DNA of 64,000 bases from positions 22,590 through 86,589 of the forward strand of contig JAPEVF010000157.1 of the NCBI GenBank assembly GCA_029747585.1. The letters run 5' to 3'. Source of the DNA: Pleurotus djamor (taxonomy: Eukaryota; Basidiomycota; Agaricomycetes; Agaricales; Pleurotaceae). The notes below the pieces were generated by a model that saw only the letters and a list, made by a program, of their open reading frames with translations, did not search any database and was not told where the DNA came from. Positions 35,306-47,881 of this stretch are shown in pieces. Numbering within the stretch: position 1 is the stretch's first letter; each line of letters opens with the position of its first letter. The position numbers and the translations under genes are program-made.

Positions 35306-37814
35306 ATGGCTTCCCCGCATTCTTCGATAAGCACCCCGCATCATAGGTTCAAATTCGCCGGCTCTACTTCGAAAGTCGACGAAGCGCAGCTAGAGGATGC
35401 ATCCAACAGCGCTGACGGAGTGGTCAAGGGCAAGAGGGGAGGCGATGCCGCCTTGGAGGTCTTGGGAGACAGAGTATTTCGCGAGATATCTGCGGAGGAA
35501 GATAGGCGTGTTCTCCGCAAGATAGACTTCTGGGTCATGCCGGTGGTATTGCTCGTCTATTTTCTTCAGCAGCTGGACAAGTAAGACATTCTCGCTCGTT
35601 TTGTAAGGCGTACGATAACCAACCCGATTATAGGTCTTCGCTCTCGTATACATCCGTCTTTGGTATTGTCGAGGAAACCCGTACGTAGTCTGAGCGCCTC
35701 CAAAAGCATAGGAAACTTACATACTGCCTTCCGTAGATTTGGTAGGGACTCAGTACAGTTGGTTGAGCTCCATTGTCTACGTCGCCCAGTTAATATGGCA
35801 ACCAATGTCGTCCTACTTCCTTGTCAAGTTTCCGATAGCCAAATACCGTTTGTGGCCCTCCCCTTCACAAGGTCTTGATTTCTGGACTAATTAGATGATC
35901 GCCCTTCTTCAGTCAGTTTTCACGTTTTCATGTGGGGCGTCGTCGTCGCATCCACCGCGGCAGCTCACAACTTCGCGGGACTCATCACCGCGCGGTTTTT
36001 CCTTGGGATATTCGAGGCAACTGTTGGTAAGTGTTCTTTGTATCTTCATGGGCGAAGCGCTCGAGCACTTAACTTACGTTGATGGTTCAGCTCCATGCTT
36101 CATAACGATCACACAGATGGTACGGGTGGCCACTAAAGCCGCGTCCTTGGTAGCGCTTTTCTGATACGCCTTTGATGCCAGTGGTGGCGCCGCCGGGAAC
36201 AGACAATGCGGCTGTCAATGTGGATGGCAATGAACGGAGGTACTGGAATGGTAGGCGTTGACCTCACCTCGTTTCCGATTAGAGTTAAAGTTTTGTAACC
36301 CGTCTTCCGTACGTCATAGGTTGGTTCATTGCTTTCGTATGGTCTAGGGCACATCAATGGTCGCCTACATCCATATCAAGTCATCTTTCTCTTCATCGGA
36401 CTTCTTACCGCAGTCACCGCGCCAATCGTCTAGTACGTATGTTCGTTGATGTTGATCCCCGTCAACCCCCAACACGACGTCTTACCTCCCTGCCAAATAG
36501 CTTCGTCCTACCCGATTCGCCCGCAAAAGCAAAATTCCTTACACATGAAGAGAAACTCGTTGCGCTTGAGCGTTTACGCGCAAACAACCAAGGAACTGAG
36601 TCGAAGGAGTGGAAATGGGATCAGGTGCTGGATTTGGTTTGTGATCCGAAGACCTATCTTTGGTTTGCGCTCTTGTTCTTGTGTGCGTAAGTATCAACGG
36701 ACCTCTCCTTGATTGCATCCCATCAACACCTACTGACGTACACTTGAATCTTTGCGTGTAGGTTACCCAGTGGAGGCATCGGAGCGTTCGGCCCTTTGAT
36801 CATCCGTTCGTACCTCCCGCGATGCGTGTGTAGCGGAACTTATTGATGTTGATATCCCATCCAGAGGGCTTTGGTTTCAACCAATTTCAAACGATCCTGT
36901 TCAACATCCCCTTCGCTTTCTTCCAGGTTGTTCTAACGCTCCTTTCGGCGTATATCTCCACCAAAATCAAACTTAAATGGCCCGTGATCTTTTTCTTGAC
37001 TTTGCCACCAATTGCGGGTACGTTCAATGTTTCACATACGTTTCTGCTAGGCCAGGCACTGAGTGAACTGGAACTGTGCTCTAGGCGCTTCGGCACTACT
37101 GAACCTTGGTCGTGGCGGTGAGCTGCGAGCCCGACTTCTGGTATGTTATTATGTGCTGTCGTTTTCTACCGCCCTCCGTAAGTTTTTTCCTCGGATGTTG
37201 CCGTCTGTTCAGTCTGATGACACTGACGTTAGAGCCTATGCTGTACACTTGGAGCGCACAAAATACGGCTGGTCACACGAAGAAACTTTGTACGACTGGC
37301 GTTGTCTTCGTCGCCCAATGTGCTGGAAATGTAAGATGTATTCCCATTCAGTGAATGATACTACTGGTCTAAATTAACCCCAGATCGTTGGCCCGCTATT
37401 GTATACGACCGAAGAGAAGCCGTATTATCATAGAGGCCTCATTTCCAAGTGAGTAATGCGAGTACTTCGTTCGATCTTTTGTTGTTGATGAACATTGATG
37501 GTTCAAGTTTGATCTGTTGGATCGCTCTCGCTGTGTTCACCTTGCACGTTCCTTCCCGTCATTATCAAGCATCTTCAGCTGAACTCCCATATATCAGGAT
37601 TACAACTTCCTTTCTCGTCTACCGAAACAAGCAACATTCGACCCGTCGTCTTCAATTAGGCAAGGCAGCCATAGTAGTTGACCAATCTCTCGAAGAGCAT
37701 CCTCAAGCTCTCTCATCTGGACCAGGGAGCAAGGCACACGCAACGCCGGCCAATGAGAAAGCCTTTGATGACCTCACGGATACCGTCAATGAAGATTTCA
37801 TCTTTGCACTTTAG
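35306..37814 (+). CDS. Major facilitator permease, Dal5/anion:cation symporter type
   Basis: A multi-exon gene. The N-terminal 80 residues are charged and cytosolic, ending in the first helix DFWVMPVVLLVYFLQQLDKSSLSY, a signature of the Dal5/allantoate-permease family. Then come SVFGIVEETHLVGTQYSWLSSIVYVAQLIWQP, FMWGVVVAATAAAHNFAGLITARFFLGIFEATVAPCF (helices 4-5), WWRRREQ, YFVLPDSPAKAKFLTHEEK (the central loop) and FNIPFAFFQVVLTLL. The C-terminal tail has LGKAAIVVDQ and ends ENEDFI-like (VNEDFIFAL). The family transports ureides, vitamins, dipeptides and other organic anions across the plasma membrane. The exact substrate is unknown. Introns are inferred from conserved family reading. Most borders are GT..AG, but I have not fixed every junction in the second half. 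Confidence 0.82.
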
Positions 37815-38746
37815 GCTTGCTCATGGATTCCTTCGTCGACAGATCGCTGGCTTCGGCCTGATTACGCGCCTCTGTCCGCCGGAAAATATCAGTCCTGCCT
37901 TTCTCTCACACATCTATGTGGATAAATGTTCAGCAATTGCCAATAAAAACATTCGAGCTAGCAAAGCCGTCAGACAAATTTCTGTCAACAACGAAGCCAT
38001 CAGCAAATTCATCAGATGCTCGCTAAGACTTTTTCGTGCTCAAACTAGCATGAGAAACATGAGTCGACCCTCGGTCGTAGTCGAATGGGCTTCGTAAAAC
38101 GTATATAACCATGGGTGGCGTCGCTCGTGATGCTAGGACCAAATCTCAAGGCATCCTAGAGATGTCTGCTTGTAGTGGTCGGCCAAAGCGACTGATATGA
38201 ATGTGTCGTTGAAATGCTGCCCCTCTTCACCCCTGAATGGTCCTGAGACGCCACCTCGTGACCCTGGTCGATCCAAAAATCCTGCGCCCTGGGGTTAGAC
38301 TGCTCTTTCTCCTCCTCGTACCATTCTGTAGTACGCGTAGTTATCATTACGACTACAAAACGACTTTTCCGGTGCTGTTTGGAGCTCTCGGCCAACGATT
38401 TTAATTGTTTTCGGGTGCCGGGGTTCCTCGGTTCCTCCCATTCAGGGCACGTTGCAGGGCTTTTTGCAGGGTTCTGATAAATTTGCCCATTTGCGACAGC
38501 TTGCGAGGTAAAAGGTCCCGCACGAGGCAGGACGCTAACCTGAACAAGGAAAGTTGTACCAAATCGCGTACCTCTTCCTCTGGATTCATCAATTCCCATG
38601 CGGTGCCAAAGAAGGGTTTTTCCATTATCGCAGTTCTCGATGGGCTGGGCCGGTGGAGGAAAAGAATCGTATGAGCGAATGGATTTCCGTGGGTTCTTCT
38701 CCTTCCACCTCCACCATCGGTTTCGTTTTCTCTGTCGCTGTTTCTC
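37815..38746. other. Intergenic stretch
   Basis: No supported gene. Overlapping frames in the last 350 bases are shadows of the promoter and leader of the next gene. Confidence 0.35.
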
Positions 38747-40085
38747 ATGTTTTCTTGCCTTAGTCGACGAAACTGTTTGGGTGTCCTAGCAAAGGCCTTC
38801 ATATTGGCTTCGGTGTTGATGGCGGTAGAAGCTCGGACGAACGTCACCTTGGACGACGGGGACAGCAGAATTGTGTACGAGGGGCAGTGGAATCGGTCAT
38901 CACTTTCGCAGAGCTCACTTGACTATGGGGGATCGCACCAGTTTGCTTCCGCTGGAGGTTCGCGAGCAACATTCAAATTCACTGGTATGTTCTCTGGGAC
39001 TTAGTTTTTTTTTTCTTGCCATAACCTGATGGTACGTCTCAGGTGTCGCTGTTTACTTCATCTCACCCTTGTGGCCGCGTTCTGTGTCCACTCTCATACA
39101 GCTGGACAACGAACCAAGCGTTCTGCTCAACCTTACGGACCCTGGAACACCACTGTCGTCCGACCCGAGTGCTGCGGGTACTGTACAAGCTCAGGCCGTC
39201 TGGGGGGAGGAAAATTTGGTGAACGGGGACCACACGCTGGTGATATCTGTTGGCGAAGGCGAGAGCACCGCTATCGTTGATGCTCTTACGTGCGTTATCA
39301 TTGCTCCATATGATGTCTTCCCAAACTGACATTGCCCTTTGATCGTGATGCCTAACTATAGATACACCGCCCTGGATTCCCCACAGTCATCGTCATCCAG
39401 CAGCAATAAGCGGACCATTGCCATTGCTGTCGGGTGTGTCGCAGCGTCCATGGCTGTTGGCCTACTTCTCGGGCTCTTCCTGTTCTGTCGCCGCCGCCAG
39501 CGTGCAAGGAAAGAGGAACGTGTCGCAGGGTGGACTTCCACACGTAGTCTTTCTGGGAAACCTGGATCCTACCCAGGCGGGCCGTCGGATTCCAAAACAA
39601 GTTCAACGACCATGCTCGAGAACAACCAACCTGGAGGAGTACCGACCATCCCCCCGATGCCGTACATCGACCCTTCGATCCCCTTCAACCCCAACGATCC
39701 GTCCAACCCTTACGCCGCCACAAACCTCTATCAATCTCTCGACCCTCAGCAAATTGCCTTTTTGCAGTCTCAATATGCCCAATGGGCAATGCATCAGTAC
39801 CCTCATACTCATCCGCGTTATACAATCAACACGCTTTCGACAATTACGGAAGCCAATAGCCCGTATAGCGTAAACGCGAGCTTAAGTCTGAGCGGCGGAG
39901 GCAGTCAATACCATACGCCTGCGAGCTGGGGCGGGAGTTTGAGCTTGGGACCTCATTCGCCAGCGAGCATAGCTGCGGAGTTTGGTCATATGGGACACGG
40001 GGCTGGTGGAACCGGTGGGACTGGACGCACAGTGGATACTAGAGAAACTGGTAACCCTCCTCCAAGCAGTGGCCTTTCACGCTAA
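38747..40085 (+). CDS. Single-pass membrane protein with extracellular domain, Agaricomycete type
   Basis: Three exons (introns 38985-39042 and 39290-39361) give 402 residues. An N-terminal hydrophobic segment ending around EARTN looks like a signal peptide. The ectodomain (about residues 27-170) has the recurring basidiomycete pattern NVTLDDGDSRIVYEGQW....H-Q-F..G..A-T-F-K-F-T-G-V-A-V-Y-F, presumably a galactose-binding-like beta-sandwich. One membrane helix (AIAVGCVAASMAVGLLLGLFLF) is followed by RRRQRARK and a long cytoplasmic tail rich in Pro, Ser, Gly and Asn, with PPMPYIDPSIPFNPNDPSNPY. Many copies of this type occur per Agaricomycete genome and function is unknown. A surface sensor or adhesion role is only a guess. 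Confidence 0.75.
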
Positions 40086-40466
40086 TTGCGTCACCTTCAT
40101 TTCCGTCCCTGCTCTCCCCCCACTTCATTTACTTCGTTCTTGTGCAATCACCCCTCTTCCCATTTCACGAAAAGTATATTTGTTTACCGCCGCCGCTCGT
40201 CACGATCTATATTCACGATCTACATTCACATTGTTTATGTACTTGTATCGGTGCGCCACTGCACACACTGGATGGACATTTTCGCCACATTCTGGAGCTG
40301 GCATATTCTCCATTACCACATATCTACATACAATCTACGAAATACAGTCCTCTTGTAAACGGTTCGATTCAACATATATGTATATTTATTATCGCTGTCA
40401 TGACGTCTCCGCGCAGCATGGGTACAGGAAGCTTCATGTCCGAGGGTGATTGTAGTTCGGCTCATA

Positions 40467-42365
40467 TTACACGCTCCACAGGGGTCTCTCTCCAGAATGG
40501 ACCATCGTGAAGGAACTAACATGAATAGCGATAGGTACGCCAGGTGCTGTTGTGCAGTTCATACCATGGCGGAATGACTTCCTTGCGTTGAGGCTGTAGT
40601 ATGTGAAACGATGAGCATGACGTGCGTCATGAGAAAGGATTCAAAGGACTCACAGAGACAGATAACAAAAGGGATGGACTATGGAAAGACCGTTGGTATT
40701 AGGGACCATTTCGAAGCATTCGAGGGATATCACGTACAGCTGGGAAGAAGCATCTCCAAGGTGAAGAAGACAAGGTTATCTGGAAGGGCGATGCTCTAGC
40801 GTAATCAATGACGCGACCTGTGGGTAACCATGGGGGAATAACGCACCGTGACAAAGATGACAATCTCAAGCGTGCTGTTGGCGGATCATTAATATCCTAA
40901 GCGCTTGTAAACGGTCCAAAATCCACGATTACCTGACAAGGAGACCAGACGTAACGAAATACTTCGTCAATAGGGAAAATGGGGTCCTCGATCTAGAAGG
41001 TTCATTGGTTATAAGGAAGCTCAGCGGGGGAACGTGAACGTACACCGAGAATTCATCCTGACTTCGGTACAGGACGAAGCAAAGGAACAACGAAAGGGTG
41101 GAGTCAATAATCATCGCCGACGAGAAGCTCGGATACAGCACGCTTCGCTATGAGATTCGATCAACGTAACCAAGCAGATTTGGTGAGAGCCAGAAAGCGG
41201 GACGTACCCCAAACACCGAAGAAAATTGCATGGCGTGCTGAAGTCCTTCATTGGGATCAATTTCGTACCTGAGAGATGGGAAAGACATAAGGTTAATGTT
41301 GATTTATCTGTCGCAAAGTGGAAACTTACAGCCTCACGGTGGCGTCTATGAATCCATTCTTGATCAATAGTCTGATAGAATGGCGTGTAATGGAAGCTCT
41401 GGAACGCACAGATTCCAATCCCTAGTAGCAGAGTCAGTCAGGGGATGCTGATGCCAGAACGATCTCACCCTGTCCTACAAGAGTGACGACTAGCTGGGTC
41501 GACCTTAAGAGCACGCAAAACAGCAAGGAGTACGTTGGTGCTTACGATGATGTAGGTTACAATTCCTTGAGCGTGACATTTCACTGTCGATGAATGAATT
41601 ATGCTCGAGAGATCGGAATAAGGTACTTACGCTTCCACGCTAGCAAGGCATACAGTCTGACAGGGTAAGGCGAAGAAACCTGCCCGAGGTAGTAGAGACA
41701 GGACTCACATGTGAACATAATTGAGCATAAATATCTACGAAGTCAATGAGTTCTGTCCGTAGCAGCGAGGAACGAATAGGACTGACCATCAGCAAGAGTT
41801 GGTGCTGTATCACTCTAATGCGTCGAATAACTGAGAATAATGCGATCGTCACACGAGCAAGACTCACTGGAAGAGGCTCGGAGCAAGCAGCACGATCGGG
41901 CGGTTCCAGGCAAGCACGAGAAGATAGTAGGCTATGTAAAAGGAAGTGGACAAGTGGGTCGCAGAAATGAGCCTGCGGAAAGTGAGATGTCTGTAAGAAG
42001 GAAAGGTGGGGATCGCNTGAGAGNTGGTTACCACATGAATCCCACCTGTGGTCACGAAANTAGATGAGCGTAAACCCGGAAAGAAAGNNGGGGGGGGGGG
42101 GTACTACTTACAAAGCACTTCCCTAGGAAGGGGTCGCTGTCGAAGTGAACGAAGTAGTGGTATACTTGGAGACTGACTACGCCAAAAACTCTGGAAAAGA
42201 GGGACGCCCAATATGGATGGAGAATGTAAGATTCTAGTCAAAAGCGGGAAGAGACTTGGAAGAGACATACGCTGCGGCGAATACGATGCCAAAGAAGAGG
42301 GGTTTGAGTAGTATATTCGGGAGATGTTCGAGGACTGCTGAAATCCGTGATGCTAAGTCCGACAT
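40467..42365 (-). CDS. DUF6534 multi-pass membrane protein
   Basis: The minus strand splices into the recognisable DUF6534 plan. The start is MSDLASRISAVLEHL with a helix KPLFFGIVFAAA. It continues with VFGVVSLQVYHYFVHFDSDPF, a TSHA/LISATHLSTSFYIAYYLLVLAWNRP segment, IIDSTLSLFLCFVLYRS, and TPFSLLTKYFVTSGLL. Next is ALPDNLVFFTLEMLLPS, and the tail has the diagnostic LNARKSFRHG plus GVPIAI. Seven membrane helices are typical. Function is unknown, and the family is very large in Agaricomycetes. Several exon borders are uncertain because Ns (42017, 42024, 42060, 42088-42089) and a 12-G run fall in the gene. The stop is at 40467-40469. A paralogue lies at 53,142-54,545. Confidence 0.6.
42088..42101. 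other. Low-quality homopolymer: NN followed by twelve Gs
   Basis: Two Ns directly followed by a G run lie in the intron after exon 2 of the DUF6534 gene, with three more single Ns within 75 bases. This looks like a local sequencing or assembly problem rather than biology. Confidence 0.7.
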
Positions 42366-42965
42366 CGAATGACTCGGGCTTGGGAGAGTTCTCGTAGGAT
42401 TGTATTGACACCATTGCCCAATCACTAGAACTTTATGGCATTGAAGCGGGCGCTGGCCGCCGCCTGCATCAATGTGTAACCTAGATCAAGGTGAATGACA
42501 TCGCCAAACATATCGTTGCGACGAAAAAAGAATGGTGGAAGGAAGTCGAAGCTTGTTGCTTGCATCATGTCGTTTGAACAGGAAGAGGCACTGTTCTGAC
42601 ATGCAATCAATCAACAAGCCTTCGATCCATTTGCCTACGAAATTGGATGAGTAACAATCGAGGAACTGGGGGAACAGCGCACACCTTCGATCAACGGGGA
42701 TTGTGTAGTTATGGAACGAAAAGTAGTAATGAATCACAGCGGATAAGGGAGGAAGCAAAAGTACATGTATAGTGAAGTACAGGGTACAAGGTACAATCAT
42801 AGAGGTCCTGCCCATATTGGAAGAGATCGTGCATGGATACACAAGGATCATAAAGACATAGCATGAACGATGGAGGGATGTAAATCACGTCGAGGGGAAA
42901 CATACACCACAGCAGGGGAACATAACAGCATTGGATATCGAGCGTGATGTATGAAAAGCATGAAC
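42366..42965. other. Intergenic stretch
   Basis: Upstream region of the DUF6534 gene and downstream region of the following minus-strand gene. No gene is seen. Confidence 0.35.
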
Positions 42966-45900
42966 CTAGGAATCATTCGAAAAAAGGGACAATGGCCGAG
43001 CGAGAGGCGCAGGCGAAAACGCCTGACATTGTCCATTTATCTTCGTCTTCCCGCTACCGAAGCTACTCGACGGACTGTCGTGTACGTTACCGTTACTCGT
43101 TTTGTGACTAGCGGAGGTTGAGGGGCGCTCGGGACCGACATCGTCGTAAATCTTGTACTTCGGTGGAGGACCATTCACGGCAGGTAGAGTGGTAGTGGCG
43201 GACGACGGTGTCATAGTCATTGGGACGAAACCAACAGGTAATTGGTTGTCTGGAAGGATGGCCGGCACGGGTTCATTTCCCTGGGAATGGCGTTCGTCTG
43301 CATGGCGATCGCTGCCAGTGTGATGGTCATGTCCACTCGGGAGCTGAGCACTTTGGTGGGCATGGTCGGGTGTAAGGAGGATTGGGTCCAACGCGTCGTC
43401 TTGCGAATGCCCCGATGGTGACTGAGACTATAAATACAAAAAAGCACACAAGGCGCGAGAAAGGGAATCAATCCAGAAAGGTTCTCCAAAAGCAAATAAC
43501 TAAGACAAAACACCAACCGGTGGTTCTACGCTGATTTGAGGAACAGTTCCATTCGATGGGGTGCGGTTGCTGAATCGTCGTTTGATCCATTGTAGAGGGG
43601 AACGTTGACGATGTTCACCAGGAGATTGCCTTGGGAATGGTACCATATTTGTGTGATCCGGAGGCTGTGGTGGAGGCGGGTGGTATATGGGCGGAGCCTG
43701 GTAGATATTCGACTGAGTTGGCTGCGATGGAGGTGCTGCTTTGTTCTGCATCATTCCCGCCGCGGAACCTAAGGATAACGGCTCAGGCATGACGATTCTG
43801 TTTGGGCGTCGTGGACCGCGGGGACTCATGGTCCTGGGATCAACACGCGTCTCTGTTGAGGGTGGACCGTTGGCACGCTGGAAAGAGAAACTGTTGTTAA
43901 GACAAGAACAAGAAGTGGTGAAAGAACACAAAAACGGCAGAAAGCCTAGCTCACCCCTTTGCCTTTATCACCATCAGCGAAAAAGGTAGTATTAGTAGCC
44001 CTCCACTGGTCTTCAATCTCTTGGCTAGGCGTTCTTCTAGCATACCGCCTTTCTTCACCCCCCACACTCATCCCTCCGGCAGAAGTAGCACTTCCTGCAT
44101 AGATCATCGTTGTAGGCGGGCGCCGCCCAGAGGGAGTAGGTGTCTGTGGCTCACGCCTGGCATAGTCAACTCTCCTCCGATCGGTCTCAGCCCGGTCTTG
44201 TTCAGCCGTATTCGGAGGACTGAGGATATCGAACTGGGATAGCGAAGCTGACGACATCGTAGTAGCGGCTCGGGGAATCTTATATACACGTTCCTCTGGC
44301 GTCGTCGGCTCTGCAACGTCGCCATTGACAACCCTAGGCCCAGTCGTCGAACGGCTACCTGATCGTTGGCGGCCACTACCCGTCTCGTCACGAGATTTCT
44401 TGCCGCTACTTTTTCCATCATCACCATTGTCCTCCTTGAGACTCATGGCGATCGTCCTTGGTGTCTGGGAGAGTTCATGGGGCGGCGGGAGGTTAATCAT
44501 TGAGTTACTGTCGAGCACGGGAATGAACCCATCAGGGGGAATGATGATAGGACGATGGGAAACGGGAGACGTGAGCGTTTGGATGGGGATAGGTTGGATG
44601 GGCTTGCTTTGCTGCTGTTGAGTCACAGGAGGCGCAGGCTCAACCACAGCGCTAGTGTTAACACTGACGGAGCTAGGCTTTAGGGCCCCGATGGAGGATA
44701 CGGGGGTAGCCCTCGCTGATCTTGGATCTAAAGGCTGAATAGACTCCGGGCTCTTCGACGGTGCCGGTATGGGCCGCGAATTCGATGCGACACGTTTGAA
44801 GCTCGATTGCACCGATGGTCCAGCAGATGGGGGCCTTAAGATAGGCTGAGGTTGTGTCGAAGGCACGCGTAAAGGCGGCGGTGTCGTAAGCGTTGGTATT
44901 GGGAGAGGCGGAGCGTAGCGAGCGACATTGAGAGATCCTGCCCGTTGAGAAGCGCCTCCGTCGGTACGTGTGGTCCTGGAAATGAAAGCATCTCAGACAC
45001 AGGTCTACTGATTGCTGGCGGGAAAACGCACCTCACAGACCGCTCTGATTTCGTGTCGGGATAGTCCTCTTCCTCTACATCGACATCTTCTTCATCTTCC
45101 TCGTCTTCTTCCTCTTCGTACTCCACATATCTCCTTCGGCCCGCCCGAGCCAGCGCCAGCTGTCTCCCTCTTTCTAAACCTTGTTTGTACCCTTCTCTTC
45201 GACCTTGCTCGATTGCCATTCGTACTACCCTTTCTTCTTCAAGTCTCCGAGCCCTTGCTCTGGCTCTGGCGGCACTCTCCTCAGCCTCTCTCCTCCCCTT
45301 CTCGACATCCTCGACCACCCGCTGTGCTCTCAGTATTTCCTGTTGAGCAACGGCCAATTGATTCTTGTATAGATCCAACTGCGTGGAGAGAGAGGATACA
45401 TGGGTGTGAACCTGTGCTTGCTCAGTGCGTGTTTTAGTGAGAAGGGATAGTGCAGATGTGAGCTTCTCTTCAGCCACACGCGCTCGGGAGGCTTCTTCGG
45501 TAAGACGTGTTGAGGTCAAGAGAAGGAGCGAATTGAGCTTCTTGACTTTAGCACGCGAGGCTGCTGACGACGAAGAGGTTCCAAAGGATTGTGGGTATGA
45601 ATGAGCTTGCGATTGCTGATAATGCTCCGATGAATGAGAGGAGAATGGCTCAGAAGGTTTAGATCGTATTCTATCGGCATGTTTGCGAGAGGAACGGTGT
45701 CGGTGGTGTGGTACCTCTTGTCGTGATTGGTCATCCCGAAGACGCGTGCTTGGATCACGACCAAGGAGCGTGGCATATGTAGCCGCTGTCGGAGTATGTC
45801 TCCTCGCACGAGTAACTGATAAAATCTCTCCTTGTTCAGACGGCGAGGAAGGAGGGGTGGCTGAATCAACTTCGTCTACATGGACATGTTTGGTATTGCT

Positions 45901-45994
45901 AGGGCCAGCTATAGGACTATAAAACACCGATCTGGTTAATCCTCCGCATTGACACATTGGCAAGGGAAACTCACGCTTGTTCAAAATAATCCAT
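42966..45994 (-). CDS. Large disordered protein with central coiled coil
   Basis: Five exons (45994-45975, 45916-45032, 44975-43955, 43877-43518, 43427-42966) join in frame to 915 residues. The start at 45994 gives a 7-residue first exon (MDYFEQA) joined to PIAGPSNT. Residues about 140-290 form a charged coiled coil (from SRAKVKKLNSLLLLTSTRLTEEASRARVAEEKL to REGYKQGLERGR), followed by a very acidic block of Glu and Asp. The remaining 600 residues are Pro/Ser/Thr/Gln-rich with poly-Gln and PPP stretches and basic patches such as LQWIKRRFSNRTPS. No catalytic domain is seen. Such proteins in Agaricomycetes may be scaffold or cytoskeleton-associated, but I cannot assign a function. Confidence 0.75.
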
Positions 45995-47881
45995 CAATAA
46001 AGGGGAAAGAACGACTAGAATGTGGTAGAGAAGCGAGATTGGGGGGTTTGAATAGGAAGTTGGAAGGAAGAGCACGGTTGGCTTGAGTCACGGAAAGGGA
46101 CCGTCCGGGGGGAAGTGAAGGGGGAGGATGCGGATCGTACCGTGGGCCAGCCTCATGCAACGGACATGGTTGCTGGCAAGAGCGACACGGAGGCGAAACG
46201 AGAACCTGGAGCACGTCTCCAAGGTTTAAGTATAAGAGAAGCCGCAGATGGATGAGATTACACAGAGATGGCGAGCGCGATAAGGCCTCCTTTGCTTTCC
46301 GCAGGGGCTTCTGCCTAGAACTGGTGACGACAATCGAAGGCAAGGGAAGTTTAATAGCAAATAAGCGACGGTGCTTGTTGACTCCAGGTGAATCAGACGT
46401 TCATAAAAGAACGTTTCAAAGAAGTGATATGGGGAGAAGACATCAATGTGTCCCCCGCCGACAAGGACGAGAAACGAGGCATTTGCGTGATGGGTACTGC
46501 ACGTGTAACGTGCATGCCCTGGGCTCGTCATCACCATTGTTCAGTGAGCTTGTGACCTTCCAACTTTGCAGCGCATATCAAAGTTTAGCTCCCATGTAAT
46601 GGTTTGGGGGCGTCAGACATGAGGCAATCGCATGTTCGGTGGGAACACTCGCGGAGTTACATCCGTAAACGCGCTACCAAGGTGAGTTGTAAGTAATGGC
46701 TGAGAAATGACTCCAACTTCATTTCCTACCTTTCAAAAACGCGATTGTCTCCGTGCTACGGTCGGGCGGAAGAGTCACGACGCGTAATCATCTAGGGGGC
46801 CATCTTTTTTCAGCAGATCCTCGACGGTATCCGTGTAGTGAGTGATTTATATGGCCGGCCGTTGTTTGGAAAGGCAAGAACACGATGTAAGCATGTTGGG
46901 GGCCATACCGAAGAAAGGTACGATGAGGAGAAGTAGGTTACAAGTGCGGCGGCGCTTGTTGAACAATGGTGAGGCGCAAATGCGGTTCCAAAATCGTGCG
47001 CTGACAAATTGATTGGCGCCCAAAAAAGTCCGCTACAACCATGGGTACACCTCAACTGCAAGCTGTTTGTGTCTTTTTCAGCTTGATGAAATATTGGATC
47101 ACTAAGTAAACATCCTGAGGCCTATTTGAAGGGCTTAGAGAGCGAAATCACAGGGAAAACTTAGGTATTATGCTTTCAGGAGCTTTAAGGGGCGGCAAAT
47201 CCCACCAAATTCTAGGCAAAACCGCGTCAAGTTTCTAGTTCTCCTGACGCATCTTGGGGCTTAGCTTTATAGAGACACTTTACTTGAGATGAGTATATCT
47301 ACAGATTGTCCGTGACGGAACTTGCAAAATAAATTTGTAGCTCGAGTTAGATTCTCTTCCTCGAGCGCGAAGGGAAATTCTTAAGTTCCGTCTAGGCCAA
47401 GCTGTAGAAATGTACAATACGAATACTTTCTCTCTTATATGTGTGCCCTCAATGTTACTCTACCAGCCCACAAACTTGACGCCGCATCCGAGGCAGTTTC
47501 ATAGTGAGGACAAACATCAGCAAACAGCACGCTTTCCTTAGGCTATTTGCGCCTCACCACAAGTTGTTGCGGAGTCTGAGTACTGAGTGACGGAGGTTGT
47601 GAACGTCACACAACGTCACACCCCTGGGCCAAGATTTCTCTCAATTTCCAATTTCCTACCTGTTTATGTTGGGACTCAAGTACTCAGTACTCAGTACTCA
47701 GTACTCAATATCGACGCTCAGGTGACTACTGCTTGACGATCCCATTTACTCGCTGTAAAAGCCAAAATGCAACGTCAACTAGACACGGCACAATGATTCG
47801 CCGTGGTATTCCAAGTCGCACCCTTTCTATTTTATCGCTCGGTTTCTCATTATTACACGGGGGATCATACAGAAAGGGAGC
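45995..47881. other. Long intergenic stretch upstream of the coiled-coil gene
   Basis: No supported gene. The right part is AT-richer and contains a short tandem repeat (47679-47708). The stretch is the promoter side of the coiled-coil gene and the 3' side of the following membrane protein gene. Confidence 0.4.
47679..47708. repeat. Tandem repeat of TACTCAG, about four units
   Basis: The seven-base unit is repeated four times with small changes at both ends. It is a minisatellite-like element in intergenic DNA. Confidence 0.75.

Noticed and set aside
45012..45437. 141-codon plus-strand frame
   Set aside because: It is the antisense shadow of the coiled-coil and acidic region of the large minus-strand gene.
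47679..47708. CRISPR-like or telomeric array
   Set aside because: The unit is only seven bases without spacers, and TACTCAG is not a fungal telomere repeat. It is also internal.
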